Part shown: piece by piece, positions 45,041-54,093 of the stretch
Position numbering within the stretch: the first letter of the stretch is position 1
How the letters are laid out: each line of letters begins with the position of its first letter
Source: Nocardioides jensenii JCM 1364 = NBRC 14755
Lineage (GTDB): Bacteria > Actinomycetota > Actinomycetes > Propionibacteriales > Nocardioidaceae
DNA length: 64,000 bases
Direction: 5' to 3'
Assembly (NCBI RefSeq): GCF_001552535.1
Contig: NZ_BCRJ01000073.1
Coordinates: 1-64,000 of the forward strand
Made by a program: the position numbers and the translations under genes
The notes under the pieces: model-generated
What the model saw: the letters and a program-made list of their open reading frames with translations, nothing else
The model's database searches: none
What the model was told of the DNA's origin: nothing

Positions 45041-45749
45041 CCACGAGATGACGGACCTGCTGGAACGGGCGACACGTGGTGTCCACGGCACCCAGGAGCT
45101 TGTCGCCGGTGGGGTACGCCGAGGGCAGCGTCGGGAAGGTCGGAAGCGGCTCTCGGTGCTGGCCGGTGCCGTCGCGGTGGCCGCGGTGGTGACCACCACG
45201 GCGACGCTCGGCCCGTTCGGGGACAAGGCGTCGGACCCGGACAAGGATGTGGCCGCCTCAGTCGTGAAGCCGAAGTCGGCGCAGGCGCCAGCTGCCCTGC
45301 CACCCAAGCTCGAGCGACTGCAGAGACAACTGCTGGCCACGGTGCCTGCGGGGCTGCCCGCGGGCACCATCTATGGCCCCACCGTCGACTTCGATCCGCT
45401 CGACGGCACCGGCCAGGCAACCGTCCAGGCCATTGTCGCCAAGGACCCCGATGACCCGCTGCTCACCACCTGGGCCACAAGGTGCGCGGAGTTGGCTGAC
45501 TGCTCCGAGACAGACGACGGGTGGGTGCTGATCGCGCCCAGCACACCCGACGTGCTCGGCGTCAACCCCGACCTCGAAGGAACGCGGGGGTTCTATCTCG
45601 GTCGCGACGGCACGTCGGTCACCGTGGTCGCCTACAACGGCACCGACCCGGCGATGGGCGGGCCGGTGACTCGGGAGAATCCGGTGCTCAACCGAGACGA
45701 GCTCGCGCAACTGGTCACCGACCCGGGCTGGTTCGACGGTCTGCGCTGA
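45033..45749 (+). CDS. membrane-anchored protein paired with the second ECF sigma factor
   Basis: This 238-residue protein has a cytoplasmic N terminus of about 32 residues with basic residues (RRGQRREGRKR), one membrane helix (about residues 35-55) and an outer domain. It is probably the sensor or anti-sigma partner of the upstream ECF factor by context; no anti-sigma motif is seen. ATG 45033 with GGAG 8 nt upstream is chosen over the in-frame GTG 45024. Confidence 0.6.
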   Translation: MNDHEMTDLLERATRGVHGTQELVAGGVRRGQRREGRKRLSVLAGAVAVAAVVTTTATLGPFGDKASDPDKDVAASVVKPKSAQAPAALPPKLERLQRQLLATVPAGLPAGTIYGPTVDFDPLDGTGQATVQAIVAKDPDDPLLTTWATRCAELADCSETDDGWVLIAPSTPDVLGVNPDLEGTRGFYLGRDGTSVTVVAYNGTDPAMGGPVTRENPVLNRDELAQLVTDPGWFDGLR

Positions 45750-45800
45750 CAGCCCTCGCCTCCCAAGAACCCTCAGGTCGCGTCTGTCAGGATGGCGGGC

Positions 45801-46076
45801 ATGACAGTCGAGGTGCAGGACAACAAGGACCAGAACCGCTTCGAGGCACACGTCGAGGGCCAGTTGGCCGGCTTCGCGGAATACCGCCGCGCGTCCGACC
45901 ACATCACCTTCACCCACACCGAGGTCTCCCTCGAGGGACAGGGCGTCGGCGGTGCATTGGCGCGACAGGCGCTCGACGCCGTGCGCGCCGAGGGCGGGCT
46001 GCGCGTCGTACCGCTGTGCCCCTTCATCAAGAGCTGGATCGAGAAGCACCCCGACTACCAGGACCTCCTGACCTGA
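45801..46076 (+). CDS. small GNAT-family N-acetyltransferase (YjdJ/NATD1 type)
   Basis: This 91-residue minimal GNAT protein has the acetyl-CoA loop EGQGVGGALARQALD and the conserved VPLCPFIKSWIEKHPDY ending of the YjdJ/NATD1 family. The substrate is unknown. CAGGAT, 7 nt before ATG 45801, may be a leaderless -10, which favours it over the in-frame ATG at 45792. Confidence 0.85.
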   Translation: MTVEVQDNKDQNRFEAHVEGQLAGFAEYRRASDHITFTHTEVSLEGQGVGGALARQALDAVRAEGGLRVVPLCPFIKSWIEKHPDYQDLLT

Positions 46077-46078
46077 GC

Positions 46079-46120
46079 TGAGGGCTCAGATCGCTGCCAT
46101 GGCAGCCACCTGAGCCCTCA
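46079..46120. terminator. bidirectional terminator between GNAT and TerC genes
   Basis: TGAGGGCTCAG (46079-46089) pairs perfectly with CTGAGCCCTCA (46110-46120), enclosing a second palindrome, GCTGCCATGGCAGC (46093-46106). It is symmetric, so it can work for both convergent genes. Confidence 0.85.
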
Positions 46121-46131
46121 ACCTCGTCAGG

Positions 46132-47193
46132 TCAGTCGTTCTCCCAGTCGCGACGCGGACCGGTGCGGGCATCGGTCTCTTCGTCGGACATGGTGCGGGA
46201 GACCGCCAGGCTGGCGATCGCGGTGATCGCCAGGGTGCCGATGATGACCACCAGCGAGAGCCAGATCGGCACGTCGGGCGCCCACGTGATGTGCTCGCCA
46301 CCGTTGATGAACGGCAGCTCGTTCTCGTGCATGGCGTGCAGCACGAGCTTCACGCCGATGAACAGCAGCAGGAACGCCAGGCCGTAGGACAGGTAGATCA
46401 GGCGCTGCAGCAGCCCGCCGATGAGGAAGTAGAGCTGGCGAAGGCCCATCAGCGCGAACACGTTCGCGGTGAACACGAGGTACGGGTCCTTGGTGACGCC
46501 GTAGATCGCGGGGATCGAGTCCAGCGCGAACAGCAGGTCCGTCGTACCAAGGGTGAGCACGACGAGGAACATCGGCGTGATCAGGCGCTTGCCGTTCTCG
46601 ATCGAGAAGAACTTCGTGCCGTTCCACTCGCTGGTCGCCGGCAGGTGACTCTCCGCGAACTTCACGAGGCGGTTCTCCTCGTACTCGTCGTCCTCGTCCT
46701 CGGCGCCTTCCTTGGCCAGCTTGTACGCCGTCCAGACCAGGAACAGGCCGAAGACGTAGAAGACCCAGCTGTACTGGTTGATGGCGGCCGCGCCGAGCAC
46801 GATGAAGATCGCGCGCATGATCAGCGCCAGCACGATGCCGATCATCAGCACCTTCTGCTGGTACTCACGCGGCACGTTGAAGTTGGCCATGATGATGATG
46901 AAGATGAACAGGTTGTCGATGGAGAGTGAGTACTCCAGCAACCAGCCCGAGAAGAACTCCAGCCCCGGGTCGGGGGAGAGCTCGTGCGGCTCGGCGAAGA
47001 TGAACAGGCAGATGCCGAAGATGATCGCCATGCTCACGAAGATCGCGAGATGGGTGCTGACCTCCTTCATGGAGGGCTCGTGCGGTCGACGGCCGATGAT
47101 GGCCAGGTCGACGGTGAAGACAAGGACGGCGATGGCGATCGTGATGGCCCAGATCAGTGGGCTGGCGACGGAATCGCCGATGATTGCACCCAA
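46132..47193 (-). CDS. TerC-family integral membrane protein, probable Mn2+ exporter
   Basis: This 353-residue protein has about nine helices with the TerC signatures EYSLSIDNLFIFIIIM and TTDLLFALDSIPAIYG, whose acidic residues lie in the membrane. TerC proteins export manganese and help metalate exported proteins; they were first named for tellurite resistance. The start is a TTG at 47193 with GGAGGAG 6 nt upstream. The leader carries a yybP-ykoY element, which implies induction by Mn2+. Confidence 0.88.
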   Translation of the reverse strand: MGAIIGDSVASPLIWAITIAIAVLVFTVDLAIIGRRPHEPSMKEVSTHLAIFVSMAIIFGICLFIFAEPHELSPDPGLEFFSGWLLEYSLSIDNLFIFIIIMANFNVPREYQQKVLMIGIVLALIMRAIFIVLGAAAINQYSWVFYVFGLFLVWTAYKLAKEGAEDEDDEYEENRLVKFAESHLPATSEWNGTKFFSIENGKRLITPMFLVVLTLGTTDLLFALDSIPAIYGVTKDPYLVFTANVFALMGLRQLYFLIGGLLQRLIYLSYGLAFLLLFIGVKLVLHAMHENELPFINGGEHITWAPDVPIWLSLVVIIGTLAITAIASLAVSRTMSDEETDARTGPRRDWEND

Positions 47194-47201
47194 GGAAATC
47201 T

Positions 47202-47211
47202 CCTCCGGAGT
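47202..47211 (-). promoter_or_regulatory. ribosome binding region of terC, complementary to the riboswitch 3' end
   Basis: On the RNA this reads ACUCCGGAGG and contains the start of the Shine-Dalgarno sequence. It is a perfect 10-nt complement of CCUCCGGAGU at 47255-47264, so the site can be masked by the riboswitch. Confidence 0.65.
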
Positions 47212-47254
47212 GGCGTGACGCTGCAGCACTTGGGGATGCGACAGCCGGACATGG

Positions 47255-47356
47255 ACTCCGGAGGTCTCTTCCGCTCGACGTGAGCCGAACCAGTGGCACC
47301 GGACAGATTGCTCTGTCGTGGTGACGACACCACTGCGAAGGAATACTCCCCTCCTG
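47255..47356 (-). promoter_or_regulatory. yybP-ykoY manganese riboswitch upstream of terC
   Basis: The RNA begins GGAGGGGAGUA (47354-47344), the conserved 5' motif of the family. It continues through a hairpin region with GUCGUCACCAC and ends with GAGACCUCCGG, corresponding to the conserved GACC 3' motif. The 5' GGAGG and the 3' CCUCC can form the closing helix. In the unbound state the same 3' strand can instead pair with the ribosome binding region. Family known to sense Mn2+ and control TerC-like genes. Confidence 0.8.
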
Positions 47357-47400
47357 AACCCGGACAGTGTTTCACGTTCCGCTTGTGGATGAGAACTCGC

Positions 47401-47406
47401 TAGGTT
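47401..47406 (+). promoter_or_regulatory. -10 element of a leaderless promoter
   Basis: TAGGTT ends 6 nt before the ATG of the VOC gene. Confidence 0.5.
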
Positions 47407-47412
47407 GTGAGC

Positions 47413-47808
47413 ATGTCTCGCGCCGTGCACCACCTGGACCTGTGGGTCGCCGATCTGGCCGTCGCCGAGGGAGAGTGGGGCTGGCTGCTGGGTGAGCTCG
47501 GCTGGGAGATCGACACCGCGACGGGCAGTGCGTGTTCCTGGGCCCATCCGGACGGCACGCACTTCTTCCTGGAGCGCTCGGCCGACCAGGTCGACGAGCC
47601 CCACGACCGGCTGCGACCCGGCCTCAACCACCTTGCTCTGCTCACCGACGAGCGCCCCCTGCTCGACCGGATGCGGGCCGAGTCCAGCGCCCACGGCTGG
47701 CACGAGCTGTACGCCGACCGCTATCCGCACGCCGGCGGTGACGAGCACGTGGCGCTCTACGTGGAGAGCTCGGAGGGCTTCGAGGTCGAAGTCGTGTGGG
47801 AGCCCTGA
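47413..47808 (+). CDS. VOC-family (glyoxalase-like) protein
   Basis: This 131-residue single VOC module has HHLDLWVADL at the start, a GLNHLALLT strand in the middle and EGFEVEVVWEP at the end, placing possible metal ligands at the His and terminal Glu positions. The substrate is unknown. The leaderless -10 favours ATG 47413 over the in-frame GTG at 47407. Confidence 0.8.
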   Translation: MSRAVHHLDLWVADLAVAEGEWGWLLGELGWEIDTATGSACSWAHPDGTHFFLERSADQVDEPHDRLRPGLNHLALLTDERPLLDRMRAESSAHGWHELYADRYPHAGGDEHVALYVESSEGFEVEVVWEP

Positions 47809-47810
47809 GC

Positions 47811-48461
47811 GTGGGCGACCGCTGGGCGCAACGCCTCATGCGCAACCCGCTCCTCGCGCCGGTCTACGAGAAGGCCTACCGACCCCTGCTCGGCTGGGCG
47901 TTCATGGGTTTCGACCTCGACCACCTGCGCAACGAACGGTCGCTGACCGTCCGTGCCCTGCACCTCAGGCCGGGCGACACCGTGCTCGACGTGGCCTGTG
48001 GGCCGGGGCTCTTCACCCGTGCCTTCGCTCGCGCGGTGGCTCCCTCCGGCCTGGCCGTCGGCATCGACATGTCGGCTCCCATGCTCGAACGGGCTCGTAC
48101 GACGAACGCGCACGAGCGGGCGGCGTACCTCTTCGGCGACGCGACGAACCAGCCGTTCCCGGACGACGCCTTCGACGCGGTCAACTGCTATGCCGCGCTC
48201 TACCTGATCCCGGACCCGTTCGCGGCGTTCGAGGAGATGCTGCGCGTCCTCCGCCCGGGCGGGCGCATCTCGTTGATGACCAGCCGCGAGTCGCCGTACC
48301 GCCTGGTGCGGCCGGTGCAGTCTCGCGTGCTCGGGGTGACCGGCCTGCGAATGTTCCACGCCGACGATTTCACCGGGCGCCTGCGCGGTGCCGGGTTCAC
48401 CGAGGTCACCCAGGAGCTCCACGGAGTCGCGCAGTACGTCTCCGCCACCGCGCCCTCCTGA
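47811..48461 (+). CDS. class I SAM-dependent methyltransferase
   Basis: This 216-residue methyltransferase of the UbiE/MenG-like group has the SAM motif VLDVACGPGLFTRAF, the acidic GIDMS and LRPGGRISLM. It probably methylates a small molecule. GTG 47811 has GGAG 8 nt upstream inside the VOC gene; GTG 47796 in the same frame is the alternative. It follows the VOC stop by 2 nt, so it is cotranscribed. Confidence 0.82.
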   Translation: MGDRWAQRLMRNPLLAPVYEKAYRPLLGWAFMGFDLDHLRNERSLTVRALHLRPGDTVLDVACGPGLFTRAFARAVAPSGLAVGIDMSAPMLERARTTNAHERAAYLFGDATNQPFPDDAFDAVNCYAALYLIPDPFAAFEEMLRVLRPGGRISLMTSRESPYRLVRPVQSRVLGVTGLRMFHADDFTGRLRGAGFTEVTQELHGVAQYVSATAPS

Positions 48462-48530
48462 CACCGTCTGGTCGAGACCACGTTCACGCAGGATTCACCC
48501 GGCAGGGTGGGCAGGGGCGGCGCATGGATC

Positions 48531-48536
48531 TACCGT
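48531..48536 (+). promoter_or_regulatory. possible -10 for the secreted EEP gene
   Basis: TACCGT lies about 30 nt before the GTG start, giving a short leader that contains GGAGG (48557-48561). Confidence 0.35.
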
Positions 48537-48566
48537 GAAGGCTCGCCCACCCACCCGGAGGTTCCC

Positions 48567-49817
48567 GTGCGCCGCCTGCCCGCCCCGTGGCTCGTCCCAA
48601 CAGCCCTGATCGCCGCGCTGGCGATGACCCCGGCACTCACCGGAGGACCGGCCCAGGCTGGACCCGAGCGGGGTCATGGTCACGGCGAAGGCCCTGACCG
48701 GTCGGTGCGGTTCGCCACCTTCAACGCCTCCCTGAACCGGGCTGCCCCCGGTCAACTGGTCGCCGACCTCTCGACACCCGACAACCAGCAGGCCCGCAAC
48801 GTCGCCGAGACCATCCAGCGGGCGGCGCCGGACGTCGTGCTGGTCAACGAGTTCGACTACGCCCCCGAGGCCGTGGACCTGTTCCGCGACAACTACCTGG
48901 AGGTCGGGCAGAACGGCGCCGACCCGGCGCACTACCCCTACTCCTACGTGGCGCCGTCGAACACCGGTGTGCCCAGTGGCTTCGACCTCGACAACAGCGG
49001 CACCGCCGGCGGCGGCAACGACGCCCTCGGCTTCGGCGAGTTCGAGGGGCAGTACGGCATGGTCGTCTACTCGAAGTACCCCATCGACGCCGGTCACGCG
49101 CGCACCTTCCAGCACTTCCTCTGGAGGGACATGCCGGGGGCCCGGCTCCCCGACGACACCGCGACACCGGCGCCGGGTGACTTCTACTCGGCCGACGAGC
49201 TGGCCGTCCTGCCGCTCTCGTCGAAGTCGCACTGGGACCTGCCGATCCGCATCGGGCGGCGCACCGTGCACTTCCTGGTCAGCCACCCGACGCCGCCGGT
49301 GTTCGACGGTGCCGAGGACCGCAACGGTCTGCGCAATGCCGACGAGATCCGGTTCTGGGCCGACTACGTCAGCGGCGGCCGCACCGCGTCGTACATCCGC
49401 GACGACGAGGGCCACCGCGGCGGCCTCGACCGGCAAGGGCAGTTCGTGATCGCCGGTGACCTCAACTCCGACCCGCGCGACGGCGACTCACTGGCGGGCG
49501 CCACCGACCAGCTGCTCGACAACCGCCGGGTGAACACGTCCTCCACGCCGACCTCAGAGGGCGCGGTCGAGGCGTCCGAGCTGCAGGGCGGCGCCAACGA
49601 GGCGCAGGTCTCCGACCCGGCGTACGACACGGCCGACTTCGCCGACAGCACCCCCGGCAACATCCGTGCCGACTACGTGCTGCCGTCGAAGGGCCTGCGG
49701 ATCCTCGACTCCGCGGTCTTCTGGCCGACCACCACCGACCCGCTCCACCGGCTCACCGGCGCCTACCCGTTCCCGACGTCCGACCACCGCCTGGTCTGGG
49801 TCGACGTACGCCGCTGA
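48567..49817 (+). CDS. secreted endonuclease/exonuclease/phosphatase-family protein
   Basis: This 416-residue EEP-fold protein has a signal peptide (residues 1-31, ending near AQAG), RFATFNASLNR, the metal-binding VLVNEFDY glutamate, HFLVSHPTPP, the VIAGDLNSDP motif and SDHRLVWVDV at the end. GTG 48567 is supported by GGAGG 5 nt upstream and by the signal peptide. It is probably an extracellular nuclease or phosphodiesterase. It differs from the EEP protein at 18.6 kb in catalytic-loop sequence and is not a close paralog. Confidence 0.82.
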   Translation: MRRLPAPWLVPTALIAALAMTPALTGGPAQAGPERGHGHGEGPDRSVRFATFNASLNRAAPGQLVADLSTPDNQQARNVAETIQRAAPDVVLVNEFDYAPEAVDLFRDNYLEVGQNGADPAHYPYSYVAPSNTGVPSGFDLDNSGTAGGGNDALGFGEFEGQYGMVVYSKYPIDAGHARTFQHFLWRDMPGARLPDDTATPAPGDFYSADELAVLPLSSKSHWDLPIRIGRRTVHFLVSHPTPPVFDGAEDRNGLRNADEIRFWADYVSGGRTASYIRDDEGHRGGLDRQGQFVIAGDLNSDPRDGDSLAGATDQLLDNRRVNTSSTPTSEGAVEASELQGGANEAQVSDPAYDTADFADSTPGNIRADYVLPSKGLRILDSAVFWPTTTDPLHRLTGAYPFPTSDHRLVWVDVRR

Positions 49818-49890
49818 GCAGGGACGGCGAGCGGTCAGCGAGGCGCGGTTTCTCCGACCACAGGCGGATGCGTCGAGGCGTGCACCGCCC

Positions 49891-49896
49891 TACCGT
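49891..49896 (+). promoter_or_regulatory. -10 element of a leaderless promoter
   Basis: TACCGT ends 7 nt before the ATG at 49904. Confidence 0.45.
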
Positions 49897-49903
49897 GGGC
49901 GGC

Positions 49904-50320
49904 ATGGCCAACGTGTCTCGAACGTGGGAGTCGATCATCCTGCCGGTGCAACGTCGGCTGGCGAATCCGATCGCCCGTCGCCTGGCGCCCCACCTGCGCG
50001 GTGAAGCGGTGCTGGAGACGATCGGTCGGACCAGTGGCCTGCCACGCCCGACCCCGGTCGGTGGCAGGCTCGACGGCAACACGTTCTGGATCGTCTCGGA
50101 GTTCGGCCGCCGCTCCCACTACGTGCGCAACCTCGCTGTGGATCCGCAGGTCCGTGTCCAGCTCGCAGGCGTCTGGCGAACCGGGGTGGCGGTCATTCTC
50201 GATGACGACGATCCTCGAGCCCGGCTCAAGGAGTTGCCCAGGATCAACAGTGCGCTGGTGCGACTCGTCGGCACCGACCTGCTGACCATCCGGGTGGACC
50301 TCGAGCCTGCTCCTGACTAG
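49904..50320 (+). CDS. Ddn-like nitroreductase/F420-binding family protein
   Basis: This 138-residue split beta-barrel protein of the deazaflavin-dependent nitroreductase (DUF385) family has [16 protein letters not shown] and [19 protein letters not shown] as conserved strands. Many members use F420H2 to reduce quinones or nitro compounds. Its convergent neighbour, overlapping by 4 bp, is fbiC for F420 synthesis, which supports F420 use. The substrate is unknown. Confidence 0.8.
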   Translation: MANVSRTWESIILPVQRRLANPIARRLAPHLRGEAVLETIGRTSGLPRPTPVGGRLDGNTFWIVSEFGRRSHYVRNLAVDPQVRVQLAGVWRTGVAVILDDDDPRARLKELPRINSALVRLVGTDLLTIRVDLEPAPD

Positions 50321-52854
50321 GTGCGCTTGATGGGTACGCCGTACAAGGTGGTGCGCTCGCGGACCGGGCGGTCGATGCCGGCACCGATCTCGACCAGTTC
50401 CCCGACGGTCTTGGCGGAGCCGTGCTCGGAGCCGGCCATCCGGGAGATGGTCTCCTCCATCAGGGTGCCGCCGAGGTCGTTGGCGCCGGCGTTGAGCATG
50501 GCGCGGGTGCCCTCGGTGCCGAGCTTGACCCAGGAGGTCTGGATGTTGTCGATGCGCCCGTGCAGCATGATCCGGGCCATTGCGTGCACGGCGAGGTTGT
50601 CGCGCAGGGTCGGTCCGGGGCGGGCCACGCCGGCGAGGTAGATCGGTGAGGACGTGTGCACGAACGGCAGCGGCACGAACTCGGTGAAACCACCGGTCTC
50701 GTCCTGGATCCGGGAGAGCACGCGCAGGTGCTGCACCCAGTGGCGTGGGTTGTCGACGTGGCCGTACATCATCGTCGAGGACGACCGGATGCCCACCTTG
50801 TGCGCGGTGGAGACGATCTCGATCCAGGTGCTGGTGGGCAGCTTGCCCTTGGTGAGGATCCAGCGGACCTCGTCGTCGAGGATCTCCGCGGCCGTGCCGG
50901 GGATGGTGTCGAGCCCCGCCTCGCGGGCCTTGATCAGGAAGTCCTCGAACGACAACCCGGTGCGTGAGGACCCGTTGACGATCTCCATCGGGCTGAATGC
51001 GTGCACGTGCATGCCGGGCACCCGTTTCTTCACCGCGGCGGCAAGGCCGAAGTAGGCCGAGCCGGGCAGCTCGGGGTCGATGCCTCCCTGCATGCAGACC
51101 TCGGAGGCGCCCAGGTTCCAGGCTTCTTCGGCGCGGTCGGCGACCTGGTCCAGGGAGAGGGAGTAGGCGTCGGCGTCGGTGCGCCGTTGGGCGAACGCGC
51201 AGAACCGGCAGCCGACGTAGCAGACGTTGGTGAAGTTGATGTTGCGGTTCACCACGTAGGTGACCTCGTCACCCACGACCTCGCGGCGGAGCGCGTCGGC
51301 CAGCTTGATGACTTCGTCGAGCAACGGCCCCTCGGCCGTCATCAGCGTCAGCGCATGCTCGTCACTCAGGTTGCCCGGATCGGCCTCCGCCGCCGCGAGT
51401 GCCGCAGACCCATCCCGGCCCGCAGGCACGGAGGGCCGGTCCTGATCCGCCACGTCGGCCACGTCGGCGGCGTCGGAGCCGACCTCGTCCCAGGAGCCGT
51501 AGACGGTGTCGAAGTCTGCACGTCGGTCGTGGGTGCGACCCTCGGTGTCGATCGAGGCGTGGAGGTCGGTGCGGCCCTTGCCTTCACCGACGACTGCGAA
51601 GCCGCCGTCGGGCTCCTGCCACGGCAGGCCCTCGGGTCGTACGCCGACAGTGGCGAGCCCGTCGTCGTCCGCGAGGGCCGCGACGTGGCCGGAGACCCGA
51701 GGGTCCAGCCACGGCTCGCCCTGGACGACGTACTCGGGGTGGACCGTGAGCCGCGGCTTCAGCTCGAGGCCGGACGCTGCGGTGAGGTCACGCAGTCGGT
51801 CCAGGGAGGGCCAGGGGCGCTCAGGGTTCACATGGTCGGGGGTCAGCGGGGAGACGCCGCCCCAGTCGTCGACACCGGCGCCCAGCAGCGCGGTGCACTC
51901 CTCGAGTGACACGAGGTTCGGCGGGGCCTGGACGCGCATCTTCGGGCCGAGCACGATCCGGGTGACCGCGATCGCAGCGCGGTACTCGTCGAGGTCGAGG
52001 TCGTCGGTGTGCCGCATCGCGGTGTCGGGCTTGGCCCGGAAGTTCTGCACGATGACCTCCTGCAAGGCACCGTAGCGGCGCGCGTTGGCGCGCAGCGCGA
52101 AGATCGTGTTCGCCCGCTCCTCCAGCGTCTCGCCGATGCCGACCAGCAGCCCCGAGGTGAACGGGATCGAGAGACGCCCGGCGTCCTCGAGCACCCGCAG
52201 CCGGACCTCGGGGTCCTTGTCGGGGGAGCCGTGGTGGGCCTCGCCCTTGGTCTCGAAGAGGCGACGCGAGGTGGTCTCGAGCATCATCCCCATCGACGGG
52301 GAGACCGGCTTGAGGCGGTTCAGCTCCTCCCACGACATGACCCCGGGGTTGAGGTGCGGCAGCAGGCCGGTCTCCTCCAGCACCCGGACCGCCATCGCCC
52401 GGATGTAGGCGATCGTCGAGTCGTAGCCACGGGAGTCGAGCCACTCGCGAGCCTCGGGCCAGCGGTCCTCTGGCCGGTCACCGAGGGTGAACAGCGCCTC
52501 GAGGCAGCCCAGTTTCGCGCCCTCGGCGGCGATCTCGAGGATCTCGTCGGGGGAGAGGTACGGCTCGCGGCCCTCCCGCGCCGCCTGCCCGGGCGTCTCC
52601 ACGAACGTGCAGTAGTGACACCGGTCGCGGCAGAGCCGGGTGACCGGGATGAAGACCTTCGGCGAGTAGGTCACCACACCAGGTCGGCCGGCCGCCACCA
52701 GCCCGGCATCACGAACCCGCGCGGCCGCCGTGCACAAGGCGTCGAGCTGCTCGCCGGTGGCGGCAAGCAGTGCGGTGGCTTCGGCTTCGTCGAGCGCCGC
52801 TCCGCGCTCGACTCGGGCCAGGGCGCGACGGATCTGCTGCGGGGTGACACTCAC
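50317..52854 (-). CDS. fbiC: FO synthase FbiC (bifunctional CofG-CofH radical SAM enzyme)
   Basis: This 845-residue fusion makes the deazaflavin chromophore FO of coenzyme F420 from tyrosine and a riboflavin precursor. The CofG half has the radical SAM cluster motif CRDRCHYC (Cys75, 79, 82). The CofH half has CYVGCRFC (Cys545, 549, 552). An acidic linker of about 100 residues separates them. The GTG at 52854 is preferred over the ATG at 52902 because TAGCCT ends 7 nt before it (leaderless) and the N terminus then matches the family. Confidence 0.95.
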   Translation of the reverse strand: MSVTPQQIRRALARVERGAALDEAEATALLAATGEQLDALCTAAARVRDAGLVAAGRPGVVTYSPKVFIPVTRLCRDRCHYCTFVETPGQAAREGREPYLSPDEILEIAAEGAKLGCLEALFTLGDRPEDRWPEAREWLDSRGYDSTIAYIRAMAVRVLEETGLLPHLNPGVMSWEELNRLKPVSPSMGMMLETTSRRLFETKGEAHHGSPDKDPEVRLRVLEDAGRLSIPFTSGLLVGIGETLEERANTIFALRANARRYGALQEVIVQNFRAKPDTAMRHTDDLDLDEYRAAIAVTRIVLGPKMRVQAPPNLVSLEECTALLGAGVDDWGGVSPLTPDHVNPERPWPSLDRLRDLTAASGLELKPRLTVHPEYVVQGEPWLDPRVSGHVAALADDDGLATVGVRPEGLPWQEPDGGFAVVGEGKGRTDLHASIDTEGRTHDRRADFDTVYGSWDEVGSDAADVADVADQDRPSVPAGRDGSAALAAAEADPGNLSDEHALTLMTAEGPLLDEVIKLADALRREVVGDEVTYVVNRNINFTNVCYVGCRFCAFAQRRTDADAYSLSLDQVADRAEEAWNLGASEVCMQGGIDPELPGSAYFGLAAAVKKRVPGMHVHAFSPMEIVNGSSRTGLSFEDFLIKAREAGLDTIPGTAAEILDDEVRWILTKGKLPTSTWIEIVSTAHKVGIRSSSTMMYGHVDNPRHWVQHLRVLSRIQDETGGFTEFVPLPFVHTSSPIYLAGVARPGPTLRDNLAVHAMARIMLHGRIDNIQTSWVKLGTEGTRAMLNAGANDLGGTLMEETISRMAGSEHGSAKTVGELVEIGAGIDRPVRERTTLYGVPIKRT

Positions 52855-52861
52855 GAGGTCG

Positions 52862-52867
52862 AGGCTA
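52862..52867 (-). promoter_or_regulatory. -10 element of a leaderless promoter for fbiC
   Basis: TAGCCT on the minus strand ends 7 nt before the GTG at 52854. Confidence 0.55.
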
Positions 52868-52950
52868 CTTCCCGGGGCGTACGTCGGTGCAGGGTGTCCC
52901 ATTCATGCGTACGACGAGCTACCCGGGGCCGCTCCCGTTCGCGGCTGGAG

Positions 52951-54093
52951 TCACAGGCCCAGGGAACGGCCGATGATCTCCTTCTGGATCTCGGTGGTGC
53001 CGCCGTAGATCGTGGAGATGCGACTGTCGAGATAGGCCCGGGCGACCGGGTACTCCATCATGTAGCCGTAGCCGCCGTGCAGCTGCACCGCCTGGTTGAC
53101 CAGCTTGTTCTGCAGCTCGGTGGCCCAGTACTTCGCCATCGAGGCACCGGTCGCGTCGAGCTCCCCACGGTTGTGCTTGGTGATGCAGTCGTCGACGAAG
53201 ACGCGCGTGATGCGCGCCTCGGTCGCCATCTCGGCGATCGTGAAACGGGTGTTCTGGAACTTGCCGATCGGACGGCCGAACGCCTCCCGGGTCTTGGCGT
53301 AGTCGAGGCAGAGCTCGACCATCAGGTCGCACACGGCAGCGGCCTGGGCGGCGATGATCAGGCGCTCCTGGGGGAGGTTCATCATCAACGAGATGAAGCC
53401 GTCGCCCTCCTTGCCGAGGAGGTTCTCCTTGGGCACCATCACGTCGGTGAAGCTCAGCTCGGCCGTGTCCTGGGCGTGCAGGCCGATCTTGTCGAGGTTA
53501 CGGCCGCGTTCGAAGCCCTCCATGCCGCGCTCGACCACGAGCAGGCTGATGCCCTTGTGCCCGGCCTCCGGGTCGGTGCGAGCCACCACGATCACCAGGT
53601 CGGCGTTGATGCCGTTGGAGATGAACGTCTTCGAGCCGTTCACGACGTAGTGATCGCCCTTGTCGATCGCGGTGGTGCGGATGCCCTGCAGGTCGCTGCC
53701 GGCGCCGGGCTCGGTCATCGCGATCGCCGTGATGATCTCGCCGGAGACGCAGCCGGGCAGCCAGCGCTGCTTCTGCTCGTCGGTGGCCAGGCTCGAGATG
53801 TAGGGAACGATGATGTCGGAGTGCACCGAGAAGCCGGGGCCGCTGACACCGGCCCGGCTCTGCTCCTCCGAGAGCACCACGTTGTAGCGGAAGTCGGCGA
53901 CCCCGGGGCCGCCGTACGCCTCGTCGACGTCGAAGCAGAGCAACCCGGCCTCGCCGGCCTTGAGCCACAGGTCGCGGGGAACGATGCCGTCCTTCTCCCA
54001 CTGGCCGTGGTCGGGCACGACCTCCTTCTCGAAGAAGGTGCGCGCGGTCTGCCGGAAGTCCTCGTGCTCGGCCTCGAAGATCTCGCGGGTCAT
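52951..54093 (-). CDS. acyl-CoA dehydrogenase
   Basis: This 380-residue flavoprotein has IAMTEPGAGSDLQGI (FAD/substrate loop), REAFGRPIGKFQ and QLHGGYGYMMEYPVARAYLD. The catalytic base would be the glutamate of the C-terminal GGTTEIQKEI segment. It introduces a double bond into an acyl-CoA. Its ATG overlaps the stop of the F420-dependent oxidoreductase gene, so the pair acts in one pathway, perhaps branched-chain, sterol or long-chain acyl breakdown (inference). Confidence 0.9.
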   Translation of the reverse strand: MTREIFEAEHEDFRQTARTFFEKEVVPDHGQWEKDGIVPRDLWLKAGEAGLLCFDVDEAYGGPGVADFRYNVVLSEEQSRAGVSGPGFSVHSDIIVPYISSLATDEQKQRWLPGCVSGEIITAIAMTEPGAGSDLQGIRTTAIDKGDHYVVNGSKTFISNGINADLVIVVARTDPEAGHKGISLLVVERGMEGFERGRNLDKIGLHAQDTAELSFTDVMVPKENLLGKEGDGFISLMMNLPQERLIIAAQAAAVCDLMVELCLDYAKTREAFGRPIGKFQNTRFTIAEMATEARITRVFVDDCITKHNRGELDATGASMAKYWATELQNKLVNQAVQLHGGYGYMMEYPVARAYLDSRISTIYGGTTEIQKEIIGRSLGL

